A stretch of 40,296 bases of DNA from an uncultured Bacilli bacterium (GTDB lineage Bacteria > Bacillota_I > Bacilli_A > RF39 > UBA660). Where the stretch lies: assembly GCA_944363685.1 (NCBI GenBank), contig CALVUV010000001.1:1-40296 (forward strand). Direction: 5' to 3'. Of the stretch, positions 33,476-40,296 are shown piece by piece (position 1 is the stretch's first letter; the number at the start of each line of letters is the position of its first letter). Below the pieces are notes generated by a model, which saw nothing but the letters and a program-made list of their open reading frames with translations, was not told the origin of the DNA and made no database searches. Position numbers and translations under genes: made by a program.

Positions 33476-34818
33476 GAATTATTTTTAATTATATTTATAT
33501 TATTACTACTACTCTTAATAGTAACTTTATAATTATTTAATTTATCATAATTATAGACTTTATTATCTTTAAAATCATCACTTATCCCATCTAATACTTT
33601 ATTAAAACTAATTTCTTTAGGACTATCCTCATATATAGCTAAATTATTATCATGAAGTTCTACTTCTATATTTCTATCTATTAAATAATCATAATAAGTA
33701 ACTGTTACTTCTATCTTTTCAGTTAAACTATCATCTATAACATATTCTATATCACTATAATAATTATCATATATAGTTAACTCACTATTCATATCAATAG
33801 TCTCTTTAATCTCTTTAGTTTTAGCATCATTAGGTAAACTATCTACATAGGTAATAGAAAAGAAATGATAAGCAAAGATAATAGATCCAACAATAATTAA
33901 AATAAGTGATATAAGTAAAGTAATCATAATCCTTTTATAATTATTCTTATGATTAATAACAAAGTTTAAAGGTACTTCAAAACATATTGCACTTATTATT
34001 AAGCATGCTACTACCCATAAAAGAACACCTAATAAAGGAAAACCTTTTATAACAAATAATACTAGAAAACCTATCATAACTGCAAATACTACAATACATA
34101 TTATTGGACATATTAAAAAACATACTACAAAGAATTTAATAATATAAATTATTATCTTAGCAAGCATCCTTGATAAAGAATTAGTATTATTATCTTTAAT
34201 AATTATCTTTTCTACTTCCTCTACTCTTTTCTCTTTTTCCTTAACAACAATCTCTTTATCTACATCTTCCTTTATCTTAATTCTATCTAAGTATTTAATT
34301 TTTAATACATAGATAAACATAACTATAGAAAATACACTATATAATATATCTACTATTAACCTAAAAATATTATTTAAAGTAGGTCCTACATAAGTAATAT
34401 CATATAAAAGTCCATTACCTATTAAACTTTCTATTAATTCTTTAGGAATAGTACCTATTAATATAATTAATATTAAAATAAATATTGTTACTAAAAACTC
34501 TATTATTTCTTTAAAACTCATACTTTCAAATAAACAAACTATTTTCTTCATTAAAGTATTAAACTTATCTAATAAATCTTTAGTATTAATAGAACTCTCT
34601 TTATCTACTTTTTCTATATCTACATCTCCATTTACTAAAGTATCCATATCTACATTAAAAATCTTACATATAGATATTAACTTATCCATCTCAGGATAAC
34701 TCGCTCCACTTTCCCATTTAGAAACAGATTGTCTAGTAACTTTTAACTTTTCAGCTAGAGCTTCCTGACTCATATTTTCTCTTTTTCTTAACTTTTGCAA
34801 ATTACTAGCAAAATTCAT
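33472..34818 (-). CDS. membrane-bound XRE-family regulator
   Basis: A 448-residue protein. Residues 1-65 form a Cro/CI helix-turn-helix (LQKLRKRENMSQEALAEKL, then VTRQSVSKWESGASYPEMDKL). The rest has about five to six membrane helices: a pair near 105-150, one near 165-185, and a cluster near 225-310. A C-terminal extracytoplasmic part of about 130 residues follows, with beta-strand-like repeats. It is a one-component membrane transcription factor that may sense envelope state. ATG 34818 follows GAGGTGA; the GTG at 34827 lies inside that site. A pair of direct repeats upstream may be its operator. Confidence 0.9.
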   Translation of the reverse strand: MNFASNLQKLRKRENMSQEALAEKLKVTRQSVSKWESGASYPEMDKLISICKIFNVDMDTLVNGDVDIEKVDKESSINTKDLLDKFNTLMKKIVCLFESMSFKEIIEFLVTIFILILIILIGTIPKELIESLIGNGLLYDITYVGPTLNNIFRLIVDILYSVFSIVMFIYVLKIKYLDRIKIKEDVDKEIVVKEKEKRVEEVEKIIIKDNNTNSLSRMLAKIIIYIIKFFVVCFLICPIICIVVFAVMIGFLVLFVIKGFPLLGVLLWVVACLIISAICFEVPLNFVINHKNNYKRIMITLLISLILIIVGSIIFAYHFFSITYVDSLPNDAKTKEIKETIDMNSELTIYDNYYSDIEYVIDDSLTEKIEVTVTYYDYLIDRNIEVELHDNNLAIYEDSPKEISFNKVLDGISDDFKDNKVYNYDKLNNYKVTIKSSSNNINIIKNNS

Positions 34819-34868
34819 ATTTCTCACCTCTGTTTAGAATTTATCAAAAAACTCGGTTGCGTCCCACC

Positions 34869-34900
34869 AATTTTTAGTTAATTTATGTAAATTTTTAGTT
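34869..34900 (-). promoter_or_regulatory. possible operator: two direct repeats 21 bp apart
   Basis: AACTAAAAATT occurs twice on the minus strand (34900-34890 and 34879-34869), 21 bp start to start, i.e. two helical turns, in the 107-nt region ahead of the XRE regulator gene. Such spacing suits binding of a dimer or two dimers on one face of the DNA. Confidence 0.4.
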
Positions 34901-34908
34901 GCTCCCAA

Positions 34909-34932
34909 GAAAAAAGACTAGTTTTCTAGTCT
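34909..34932 (-). terminator. terminator of trxA
   Basis: AGACTAG/CTAGTCT with an AAAA loop and a TTTTTT run on the minus strand, overlapping the end of trxA. Confidence 0.8.
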
Positions 34933-35231
34933 CTGGGTAACCAAGATACAATACTATCTAAATCATGATAACCAACTTCTTTTTTTACTAAAGTTCCATT
35001 TCTATATACTTCCATAGTAGGTACACTCATAATACCATGAGCTCTTGTTAAACTATCGAACTTGTCTATATCTACTTTAACTACTTTTATTCTAGGAAAT
35101 TTCTCAGCAACTTCATCAAGTACTGGACTTAACATTTTACAAGGTCCACACCAAGTAGCAAAGAAATCTACTATTACATCTCCTTCTTTAATTAAATTTT
35201 CAAAATCATCACTATTTTCTAAATAAATCAT
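34926..35231 (-). CDS. trxA: thioredoxin
   Basis: A 101-residue thioredoxin with the redox site WCGPC (Cys28 and Cys31) and the cis-Pro segment SVPTMEVY, full length for the family. It reduces protein disulfides in the cytoplasm. It starts 3 nt after cvpA and has an AGGGAGGGAT ribosome binding site, so the two are one transcript. Confidence 0.97.
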   Translation of the reverse strand: MIYLENSDDFENLIKEGDVIVDFFATWCGPCKMLSPVLDEVAEKFPRIKVVKVDIDKFDSLTRAHGIMSVPTMEVYRNGTLVKKEVGYHDLDSIVSWLPRD

Positions 35232-35233
35232 AA

Positions 35234-35947
35234 CTATCCCTCCCTATATTGATTAATAACATTATCAAGACCACTAATACTATCTAACTTACCAGTCTCT
35301 TTAACATTATCCATAAACTCTGTACTTACAACATTATATTTTAACATAATATCTATTACCTTTAAATCATTAGTATTTCTATCATCATTACTAGATAAAC
35401 TAAGTACATCATCAATTGCATAATTCAATCCACCTAAACAATCTTTAAGTACTGGAGTATCATTAACAATAAACCTTCTAACTCCTGATGACATAAATAA
35501 CTCACTACCACTCATAGGTATTGCAATAACATTTAAAATAATAAACATTAAGATATAACCTTCCAAAATACCTACAGCAAATCCTAATAATTTATTAGGT
35601 AAAGCAAGAATAATTGTAGCATTAATAATTTTACTAAATATACCAGTAACATCTATTAATATTTGTAATACTAATCTAAGTACAATAACTATTAATAGAA
35701 ATGCTATTAATTGATAAAAAATAATATTTAAACTAACTAAATTACCTAAAGGTATTTTAAAATTAAAGAATGGTAAATAAGTACAAAAGAAACTTGCTAT
35801 TGGATCTTTTAAGAAGAAAGCAATTGCAAAGACAACAATAGTACCTACAATTACCACTAATTCTTTTAATATTCCCCTTCTACTTCCTAAAACTCCACAT
35901 AGTAGTATTAATAAAACAATAACTACACTAAATATATTAGGACTCAT
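35234..35947 (-). CDS. CvpA family membrane protein
   Basis: A 237-residue integral membrane protein of the CvpA/colicin V production family, with about four membrane helices in the first 170 residues and a soluble C-terminus. The N-terminal segment LLILLCGVLGSRRGILKELVV matches the family. In Bacillus the homologue YshB sits next to rnhC and mutS2, and here it is divergent from rnhC and followed by trxA. Function in the family is uncertain. Confidence 0.88.
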   Translation of the reverse strand: MSPNIFSVVIVLLILLCGVLGSRRGILKELVVIVGTIVVFAIAFFLKDPIASFFCTYLPFFNFKIPLGNLVSLNIIFYQLIAFLLIVIVLRLVLQILIDVTGIFSKIINATIILALPNKLLGFAVGILEGYILMFIILNVIAIPMSGSELFMSSGVRRFIVNDTPVLKDCLGGLNYAIDDVLSLSSNDDRNTNDLKVIDIMLKYNVVSTEFMDNVKETGKLDSISGLDNVINQYREG

Positions 35948-36022
35948 AATATCACACTCCTTATATTTATTATAACCTAAAAATATAAACTATGCTATAA
36001 TATTTTAAAAGAGGTGTAAAGT

Positions 36023-36934
36023 ATGAATGTTGTTATTAAAGTAAATAATGAAGTTAAAGAAAAAATGATTGAGTATTATAAGGATAAAAAACGTGATAAA
36101 GAGATTCCTTATACAGTATTTCAAGCGAAAGATGAAGATACTGTTATTACTATGTATGAATCTGGTAAAGTTATGTTCCAAGGCCCATCAGCAGATGTAG
36201 ATGCAGCGATGTGGGGAACTTTTCTATCAAACACTAAAGAAGAAAAAGAGAAAGAAAAAGAAAGAGATTTAAAATATCATAACGCATCATCTGTTGGTAG
36301 TGATGAAGTAGGAACAGGAGATTATTTTGGTCCTATAGTTGTAACTGCAACTTATGTAAGTAAAGATAATATAAAATATTTAGAAGATTTAGGAATAAGA
36401 GATTCTAAAAAACTAACAGATGACTTTATCTTAAAAGTAACGCCAGAACTTATTAAAAAAATTCCTTATAGATCTATTATCTTAACTAATAAAGAGTATA
36501 ATGAAAAGTATAGTAAAGATTTAAATATGAATAAAATAAAAGCTATTATGCATAACAAAGTACTATATCAAATAATGCAAGAATTAAAACCAGAAGTTGA
36601 TTATATTATTGTTGATGAATTTGCAAAAGAAACTAGATACTACGATTATATTAAAGATGTTCCTAATATTCAAAGAGGTATTACTTTCGTACAAAAAGCA
36701 GAAGATAAGAATCTAGCAGTAGGAGCAGCATCTATTATTAGTAGATATATATTCTTAAAAGAGTTTGATAAGTTATGTGATGAAGTAGGATTACCACTTC
36801 CAAAAGGAGCAGGAAGTGAAGTTGATAAAATTGGGGAAGAATTAGTTAATAAGTATGGCGAAGAAAAGTTAAAAGAGGTAGCAAAGTATAATTTTAGAAA
36901 TACGGGGAGAATATTAAAGACACTTATTTTTTAA
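36023..36934 (+). CDS. rnhC: ribonuclease HIII
   Basis: A 303-residue RNase HIII, which cuts the RNA strand of RNA-DNA hybrids. The N-terminal substrate-binding (TBP-like) domain is in residues 1-90. The catalytic domain starts with VGSDEVGTGDYFGPI (Asp-Glu-Asp pair) and has DSKKLTDDFI and IIVDEFAKE. Near the end GAASIISRYIFL matches the family. Ribosome binding site AAAGAGGTG. Divergent from cvpA. Confidence 0.96.
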   Translation: MNVVIKVNNEVKEKMIEYYKDKKRDKEIPYTVFQAKDEDTVITMYESGKVMFQGPSADVDAAMWGTFLSNTKEEKEKEKERDLKYHNASSVGSDEVGTGDYFGPIVVTATYVSKDNIKYLEDLGIRDSKKLTDDFILKVTPELIKKIPYRSIILTNKEYNEKYSKDLNMNKIKAIMHNKVLYQIMQELKPEVDYIIVDEFAKETRYYDYIKDVPNIQRGITFVQKAEDKNLAVGAASIISRYIFLKEFDKLCDEVGLPLPKGAGSEVDKIGEELVNKYGEEKLKEVAKYNFRNTGRILKTLIF

Positions 36935-36941
36935 ATAATAA

Positions 36942-36966
36942 AACACATAGATTGATTCTATGTGTT
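36942..36966. terminator. bidirectional terminator between rnhC and the Fic gene
   Basis: A 10-bp stem AACACATAGA/TCTATGTGTT with a 5-nt loop, bounded by AT-rich runs on both sides. It overlaps the 3' end of the Fic gene. Confidence 0.75.
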
Positions 36967-37620
36967 ATTTAATTCTAAACCGAATATACACTTATCAAAT
37001 AGAAAAGAAATTATCTTATCTTTATTACCAGTATTATAATATTCTGTTAATAATTTATTAAATTCATTGATATCATCTTCTTTAATAGAAATAATACCAC
37101 AACCATTACTTATAAGAAGTTTGTTAGCAACTATCATAGCAGTTCTTTTATTACCATCCCAGAATAATTGACTTCTCATTAAATAGAGCATAAGATTTAA
37201 ACTTCTTTTAGTAATATTCTCTTCCTTTAAAATCTCATTTATATTTGTAATTACATCATCTTTCTCTGGAATATCAGGAATATAATCTACTCCATTTATA
37301 CCAACTTTACCTGTTCTTAAAACACCCCATTCTAAAGATTCATTTCTTGATACAAACGAATTAACTTTACATATAAAATCAAGAGTAATATCAGCATCTA
37401 TATTAGAAAGAGCGAAATTCCAAGCATCCCTCAAATTTAAAATACAATTTATTTCATCTAATCTTAAACTAGGTACATTTACTCCTTCTAAAATAGTTTT
37501 AGTATCAGGATAAGTGGTATTAATACCTTCAAGCCTTGCACTATTATAAATATTAGATACTAACACTTTTTTTGCTAAGAATAAATTCTGTTTTTTTGTC
37601 AAATGATATTTATCTTGCAT
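36958..37620 (-). CDS. Fic-family protein with Gln at the catalytic His position
   Basis: A 220-residue Fic protein. The Fic core is recognised by LRTGKVGINGVDYIPDIP (beta-hairpin flap) and the active-site loop QLFWDGNKRTA, where the usual HxFx(D/N)GN(G/K)R has Gln in place of the catalytic His. An N-terminal inhibitory helix motif S-x3-E-G (in NSARLEG, about residue 32) is present, so it would be a class II member. With His missing, AMP transfer should be poor or absent, as in Fic-fold proteins turned to other chemistry or to binding. Ribosome binding site AAAGGAGAGGTGA. A real change or an assembly error are both possible. Confidence 0.87.
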   Translation of the reverse strand: MQDKYHLTKKQNLFLAKKVLVSNIYNSARLEGINTTYPDTKTILEGVNVPSLRLDEINCILNLRDAWNFALSNIDADITLDFICKVNSFVSRNESLEWGVLRTGKVGINGVDYIPDIPEKDDVITNINEILKEENITKRSLNLMLYLMRSQLFWDGNKRTAMIVANKLLISNGCGIISIKEDDINEFNKLLTEYYNTGNKDKIISFLFDKCIFGLELNNT

Positions 37621-37679
37621 AAGCTAGTCACCTCTCCTTTATTTAATTATACTATAAGTATCTTTAAATTAAAAGGCAA

Positions 37680-37709
37680 ATAAAAACATCAAATGATATC
37701 TTTATCATT
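37680..37709 (-). terminator. weak terminator of the asnS operon
   Basis: AATGATA/TATCATT with a 4-nt loop (37692-37709), then a GTTTTTATT run a few nt further on the minus strand, overlapping the end of asnS. Confidence 0.5.
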
Positions 37710-39093
37710 AAAACTCACAATTGCCTGGTGTTCTAGGGAATGGTATAACATCTCTAATATTTTCAACTCCAGTTAAGTAAATTAATAAACGTTCAAATCC
37801 CATACCAAAACCAGAATGAACACAACCACCATATTTTCTTAAGTCTAAATACCATTCTAGTCCTTCTTCTTTCATGCCTAACTCATCCATACGTTGTTTT
37901 AACTTAGTATAACAAGCTTCTCTTTCAGATCCTCCCATTAACTCTCCTGCTCCTGGAACTTCAAGATCAACTCCTCTAACAGTTTTACCATCTTCATTTA
38001 ATTTCATATAGAAAGCTTTAATATCTTTAGGCCAATCTTTAATAAATACAGGACCATTAAAATATTCCGTAATATATTTTTCATGTTCTTTAGCAATATC
38101 TTCTCCATATTCTGGAGTAAATTCAAATTTAACTTTAGCATCTTTTAATATTTTAATTACTTCTTCATGAGTAACCCTTGTAAACTTACTATTAACTAAT
38201 TTTTCTAGTTTTTCTATTAGTCCTTTCTCAACAAATTTATCTAAGAATTCCATTTCATCCTTACAATTTTCTAATACATACTTAACTATATATTTAAGCA
38301 TATCTTCTTCAATATCCATAAGTTCATCTATATCACAAAAAGCAATTTCAGGTTCTATCATCCAAAACTCACTAGCATGAACTTTAGTATTAGAATCTTC
38401 TGCTCTAAAAGTTGGACCAAAAGTATATACTTTTTTATAAGCCATTGCAAAAGCTTCCGCTTCAAGTTGTCCTGTAACAGTAAGTCCCACTTTTTTACTG
38501 AAAAAATCATCATTAAAGTTAACATTTCCTTCTTTAGTTATAGGAATATTTTTAAGATCCATAGTTGTAACTTGAAACATTTCTCCAGCACCTTCACCAT
38601 CATTAGCAGTTAAAAGTGGAGTTTGAACATAAACATAACCTCTATCTTGGAAATATTTATGAATAGCATAACTAGCTACACTTCTAACACGAAATACTGC
38701 TTGAAACAAATTTGTTCTAACTCTTAAATGTGCAACTTCTCTTAAAAACTCACGAGAATGTTTTTTAGGTTGAATAGGATAATCTTCTGGACATTCTCCT
38801 AGTAATATAACACCACTAGCTTGTATTTCAAAAGGTTGTCCTTCTTTAGGTGATTTTACTACCTTACCAATTACCTTAATAGCACTACCTACATGATATT
38901 TTTGAATTGTTTCAAAATCACTTAACTTATCATCATAAACAACTTGAATATGTTTAAAACAAGTACCATCAGAAAAGTCTATAAAACCAAACTCTTTTTG
39001 TTTACGATGATTTCTAATCCATCCTTCCAAAGTTACTTCTTTATCCATAAATTCATCTATTTTTTCATATAATTTTTTCGCATCAATTACCAT
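37708..39093 (-). CDS. asnS: asparaginyl-tRNA synthetase
   Basis: A 461-residue class IIb synthetase, full length. It has an N-terminal OB fold that binds the anticodon (VTLEGWIRNHRKQKEFGF), motif 2 FRAEDSNTKVHASEFWMIE, and motif 3 GMGFERLLIYLTGVENIRDV. The end FPRTPGNCEF is typical of AsnRS. It is the last gene of an operon that starts at the T-box, 30 nt after the deacylase gene and with AAGGAGGAATAATT before its ATG. So it is regulated by tRNA charging. Confidence 0.97.
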   Translation of the reverse strand: MVIDAKKLYEKIDEFMDKEVTLEGWIRNHRKQKEFGFIDFSDGTCFKHIQVVYDDKLSDFETIQKYHVGSAIKVIGKVVKSPKEGQPFEIQASGVILLGECPEDYPIQPKKHSREFLREVAHLRVRTNLFQAVFRVRSVASYAIHKYFQDRGYVYVQTPLLTANDGEGAGEMFQVTTMDLKNIPITKEGNVNFNDDFFSKKVGLTVTGQLEAEAFAMAYKKVYTFGPTFRAEDSNTKVHASEFWMIEPEIAFCDIDELMDIEEDMLKYIVKYVLENCKDEMEFLDKFVEKGLIEKLEKLVNSKFTRVTHEEVIKILKDAKVKFEFTPEYGEDIAKEHEKYITEYFNGPVFIKDWPKDIKAFYMKLNEDGKTVRGVDLEVPGAGELMGGSEREACYTKLKQRMDELGMKEEGLEWYLDLRKYGGCVHSGFGMGFERLLIYLTGVENIRDVIPFPRTPGNCEF

Positions 39094-39123
39094 AATTATT
39101 CCTCCTTATTTATTAGTATAACA

Positions 39124-39666
39124 TCAATTATTTTTAATTAAAACTTTTTCTTGATCCATTGCTTTAATAGGCATAACTTTAGCATCTCTACCAATACTAT
39201 CTAAAAATTTAAAACACTCTTTCGGTGGTAAAAATATACTCATACCATTATACAAAGGATGAAAAGCAATATAATCTACTTCAAGCAATTCTTCATCTAT
39301 AATTAATTCAATTTCTTTATTATAATCATACATCATATTAAAAATAGATACATTACCTGGTGTAGCATTAATTAATTTTTCCATCACACTAGGACTAACA
39401 AATTCTAACTTGCGACAAGATAACTCATCCTTTAAAGTTTTCAAATCTACTCTTTTAGAACTATCTGTTATAATTAAATATTTCTTTTTCTCTCCCTTTT
39501 TCTCTTGAACAAATAAATGTTTACCTACTGCATAATCATTTTCTAAATAATCATTCCATCTACTATAATCAACACAACAAGTAGCTTCTTTATGTCTAAT
39601 ACAATAATCAAAATGTATATCTCTACTATCAAGAGAATTACAAAATAATAGCCCCTTCTTTGTCAT
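39124..39666 (-). CDS. YbaK/ProX-type tRNA deacylase, 5' end possibly frameshifted
   Basis: A 180-residue YbaK/EbsC-fold protein of the ProX/PrdX group, which removes wrongly attached amino acids from tRNA in trans. Matching segments are RHKEA, GKHLFVQEKKGEKKKYLIIT, RVDLKTLKDEL, KLEFVSPSVMEKL, ATPGNVSIF and the conserved YIAFHPLYNGMSIFLPP. The start at ATG 39666 lacks a ribosome binding site, whereas AAAGGAG sits before an ATG at 39742 in a frame one base off. That frame starts MFEVG and stops after eight codons, and the real frame reads on (LDKIYESFVLSKEE) up to a stop at 39730-39732. One extra base in GTAGGGAATT would explain it. The operon with asnS suggests it edits mischarged tRNA-Asn. 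Confidence 0.85.
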   Translation of the reverse strand: MTKKGLLFCNSLDSRDIHFDYCIRHKEATCCVDYSRWNDYLENDYAVGKHLFVQEKKGEKKKYLIITDSSKRVDLKTLKDELSCRKLEFVSPSVMEKLINATPGNVSIFNMMYDYNKEIELIIDEELLEVDYIAFHPLYNGMSIFLPPKECFKFLDSIGRDAKVMPIKAMDQEKVLIKNN

Positions 39667-39764
39667 TTCAATACGATGGGATTCTTCTTTAGATAAAACA
39701 AAACTTTCATAAATTTTATCTAAAATTCCCTACTTCAAACATATAATCATCTCCTTTAATAAAT

Positions 39765-40044
39765 AATAAAAGACTAGTCCATACCATAATACTTATAGTA
39801 CTATGGGACGAAACTAGTCTTCCGCGGTGCCACCCAATTTATTATAAAGATTATTACTTTACAATCACTCTTTTCGATTCTATCAAATCTTAGCAAATAT
39901 AACGGTCTGCACCCGGCTTAGTCTACTTAATTTCTTTAAGCACTCCGAAATGTTATTCACTATTCACACTTTACTTGTTTACACCAACCACAAGCTCTCT
40001 ATAAAAGATTAGAAATAGTTACTTCTTTTCATCAATGTTTTGAT
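39765..40044 (-). promoter_or_regulatory. T-box riboswitch leader (probably Asn)
   Basis: On the minus strand the order is: stem I with AGAGAGC and GGTTGGTG, a specifier-loop-like element with AAGTA (5' strand) and GAATAACATTTC (3' strand), the T-box sequence TGGGTGGCACCGCG (39837-39824), and a terminator GACTAGT/ACTAGTC with a T run (39773-39820). Uncharged tRNA pairs with the specifier and with the T-box bulge and prevents termination. The specifier may be AAC (Asn, 39954-39952), since TAA in the preceding register is a stop. This fits asnS downstream. Confidence 0.93.
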
Positions 40045-40050
40045 GTTATT

Positions 40051-40079
40051 AATATACTATTATTTTATTCACTTGTCAA
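40051..40079 (-). promoter_or_regulatory. promoter of the T-box operon
   Basis: Perfect TTGACA (40079-40074), a 17-nt spacer and TATATT (40056-40051), immediately upstream of the T-box leader. Confidence 0.8.
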
Positions 40080-40089
40080 ATATTTTATT

Positions 40090-40296
40090 CTATTTTTTTA
40101 CTCTAGATTTACCTAAAGGATATTCTCTAACTATCTCCATATCATTTATTTTATCTAATCCTAGACTTTCTATAAAGGTATTATAATCATCACTATCAAC
40201 TATATTAGAATCAGTAAAGACTTTACCATATTTATTATTAGCAAATAAAGATGCTGTTAAAGAGCAAATATCTTTCCTACCATACTTTATAGATAT
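40090..40296 (-). CDS. C-terminal part of an unidentified gene
   Basis: 68 codons of a minus-strand frame that enters from beyond the window edge and ends at TAG (40092-40090). The piece begins around SIKYGRKDICSLTASLF and ends in YPLGKSRVKK. It is soluble and not recognised. It lies upstream of the T-box promoter. Confidence 0.65.
   Translation of the reverse strand: MSIKYGRKDICSLTASLFANNKYGKVFTDSNIVDSDDYNTFIESLGLDKINDMEIVREYPLGKSRVKK

Noticed and set aside
34830..34905. Cyclic-di-GMP riboswitch before the XRE gene (string GGGACGCAAC)
   Set aside because: The required GCACAGGGCAAACC-type first half and the length are missing.
39716..39742. Nine-codon ORF starting at ATG 39742 as a functional leader peptide
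   Set aside because: It has the good ribosome binding site, but a T-box already explains regulation and the deacylase frame continues upstream as if one base were extra; a frameshift is simpler.
1..40296. CRISPR arrays, rRNA genes, prophage structural genes and IS transposases
   Set aside because: No regularly spaced repeats, rRNA-like stretches, capsid/tail or DDE transposase genes are visible.

Overview
The window comes from a very AT-rich, low-GC Gram-positive bacterium. TGG encodes Trp and no in-frame TGA appears in the conserved genes, so it uses the standard bacterial code and is not a Mycoplasma or Spiroplasma. It carries a glmS ribozyme, a T-box leader, a class B sortase and AGGAGG-type ribosome binding sites. 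The tkt-sirA pair and the rnhC/cvpA/trxA neighbourhood also place it in the Bacilli or a related uncultured gut lineage (RF39-like Tenericutes/Firmicutes). This assignment is an inference from gene content; no phylogeny was run.

Layout. 1-2.6 kb: transketolase and a SirA-like replication inhibitor on the minus strand. 2.6-10.3 kb: tRNA-Thr(GGT) followed by an accessory region with a large serine recombinase, an oriT-like segment, a MobV relaxase, a metallophosphoesterase, a Cys-rich protein and a minus-strand pair (HAD phosphatase plus 2H phosphoesterase). Short sequences like the 3' end of the tRNA recur near 8.36 and 10.28 kb and may mark island ends. 10.3-17.2 kb: a ClpX-like AAA+ ATPase, a cysteine-synthase-family enzyme, a DUF1835-type protein, a probably 5'-damaged ORF, a radical SAM enzyme with an unknown partner, and a D-2-hydroxyacid dehydrogenase. 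17.3-20.4 kb: cell-surface genes, including a beta-helix protein with an NPETSD sorting signal that converges on a class B sortase. 20.4-23.5 kb: tRNA-Arg(CCG), glmS with its ribozyme, a small kinase-like protein and tRNA-Met(CAT). 23.5-30.4 kb: minus-strand genes for GDPD, a pentapeptide-repeat protein, a coiled-coil protein, an SDR, a WG-repeat-like protein and a two-component system. 30.4-32.7 kb: a 600-nt gene-free stretch and a surface protein with a variable C-terminus. 32.9-37.6 kb: YigZ, a membrane-bound XRE regulator, thioredoxin, CvpA, RNase HIII and a Fic protein whose catalytic His position is Gln. 37.7-40.3 kb: an operon of a YbaK/ProX-type tRNA deacylase and AsnRS under a T-box leader, then a truncated ORF.

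The most interesting signal is at 30.85-31.21 kb. An Asn-codon-rich, non-coding-looking segment resembles the template repeat of a diversity-generating retroelement. It aligns with the 3' end of the neighbouring surface-protein gene, and over a 30-nt block all 9 mismatches fall on template adenines while all 17 non-adenine positions match. Past that block the match breaks down and no reverse transcriptase is in the window, so this may be a remote or decaying system. The second is the apparent Asn T-box operon that pairs a trans-editing deacylase with AsnRS.
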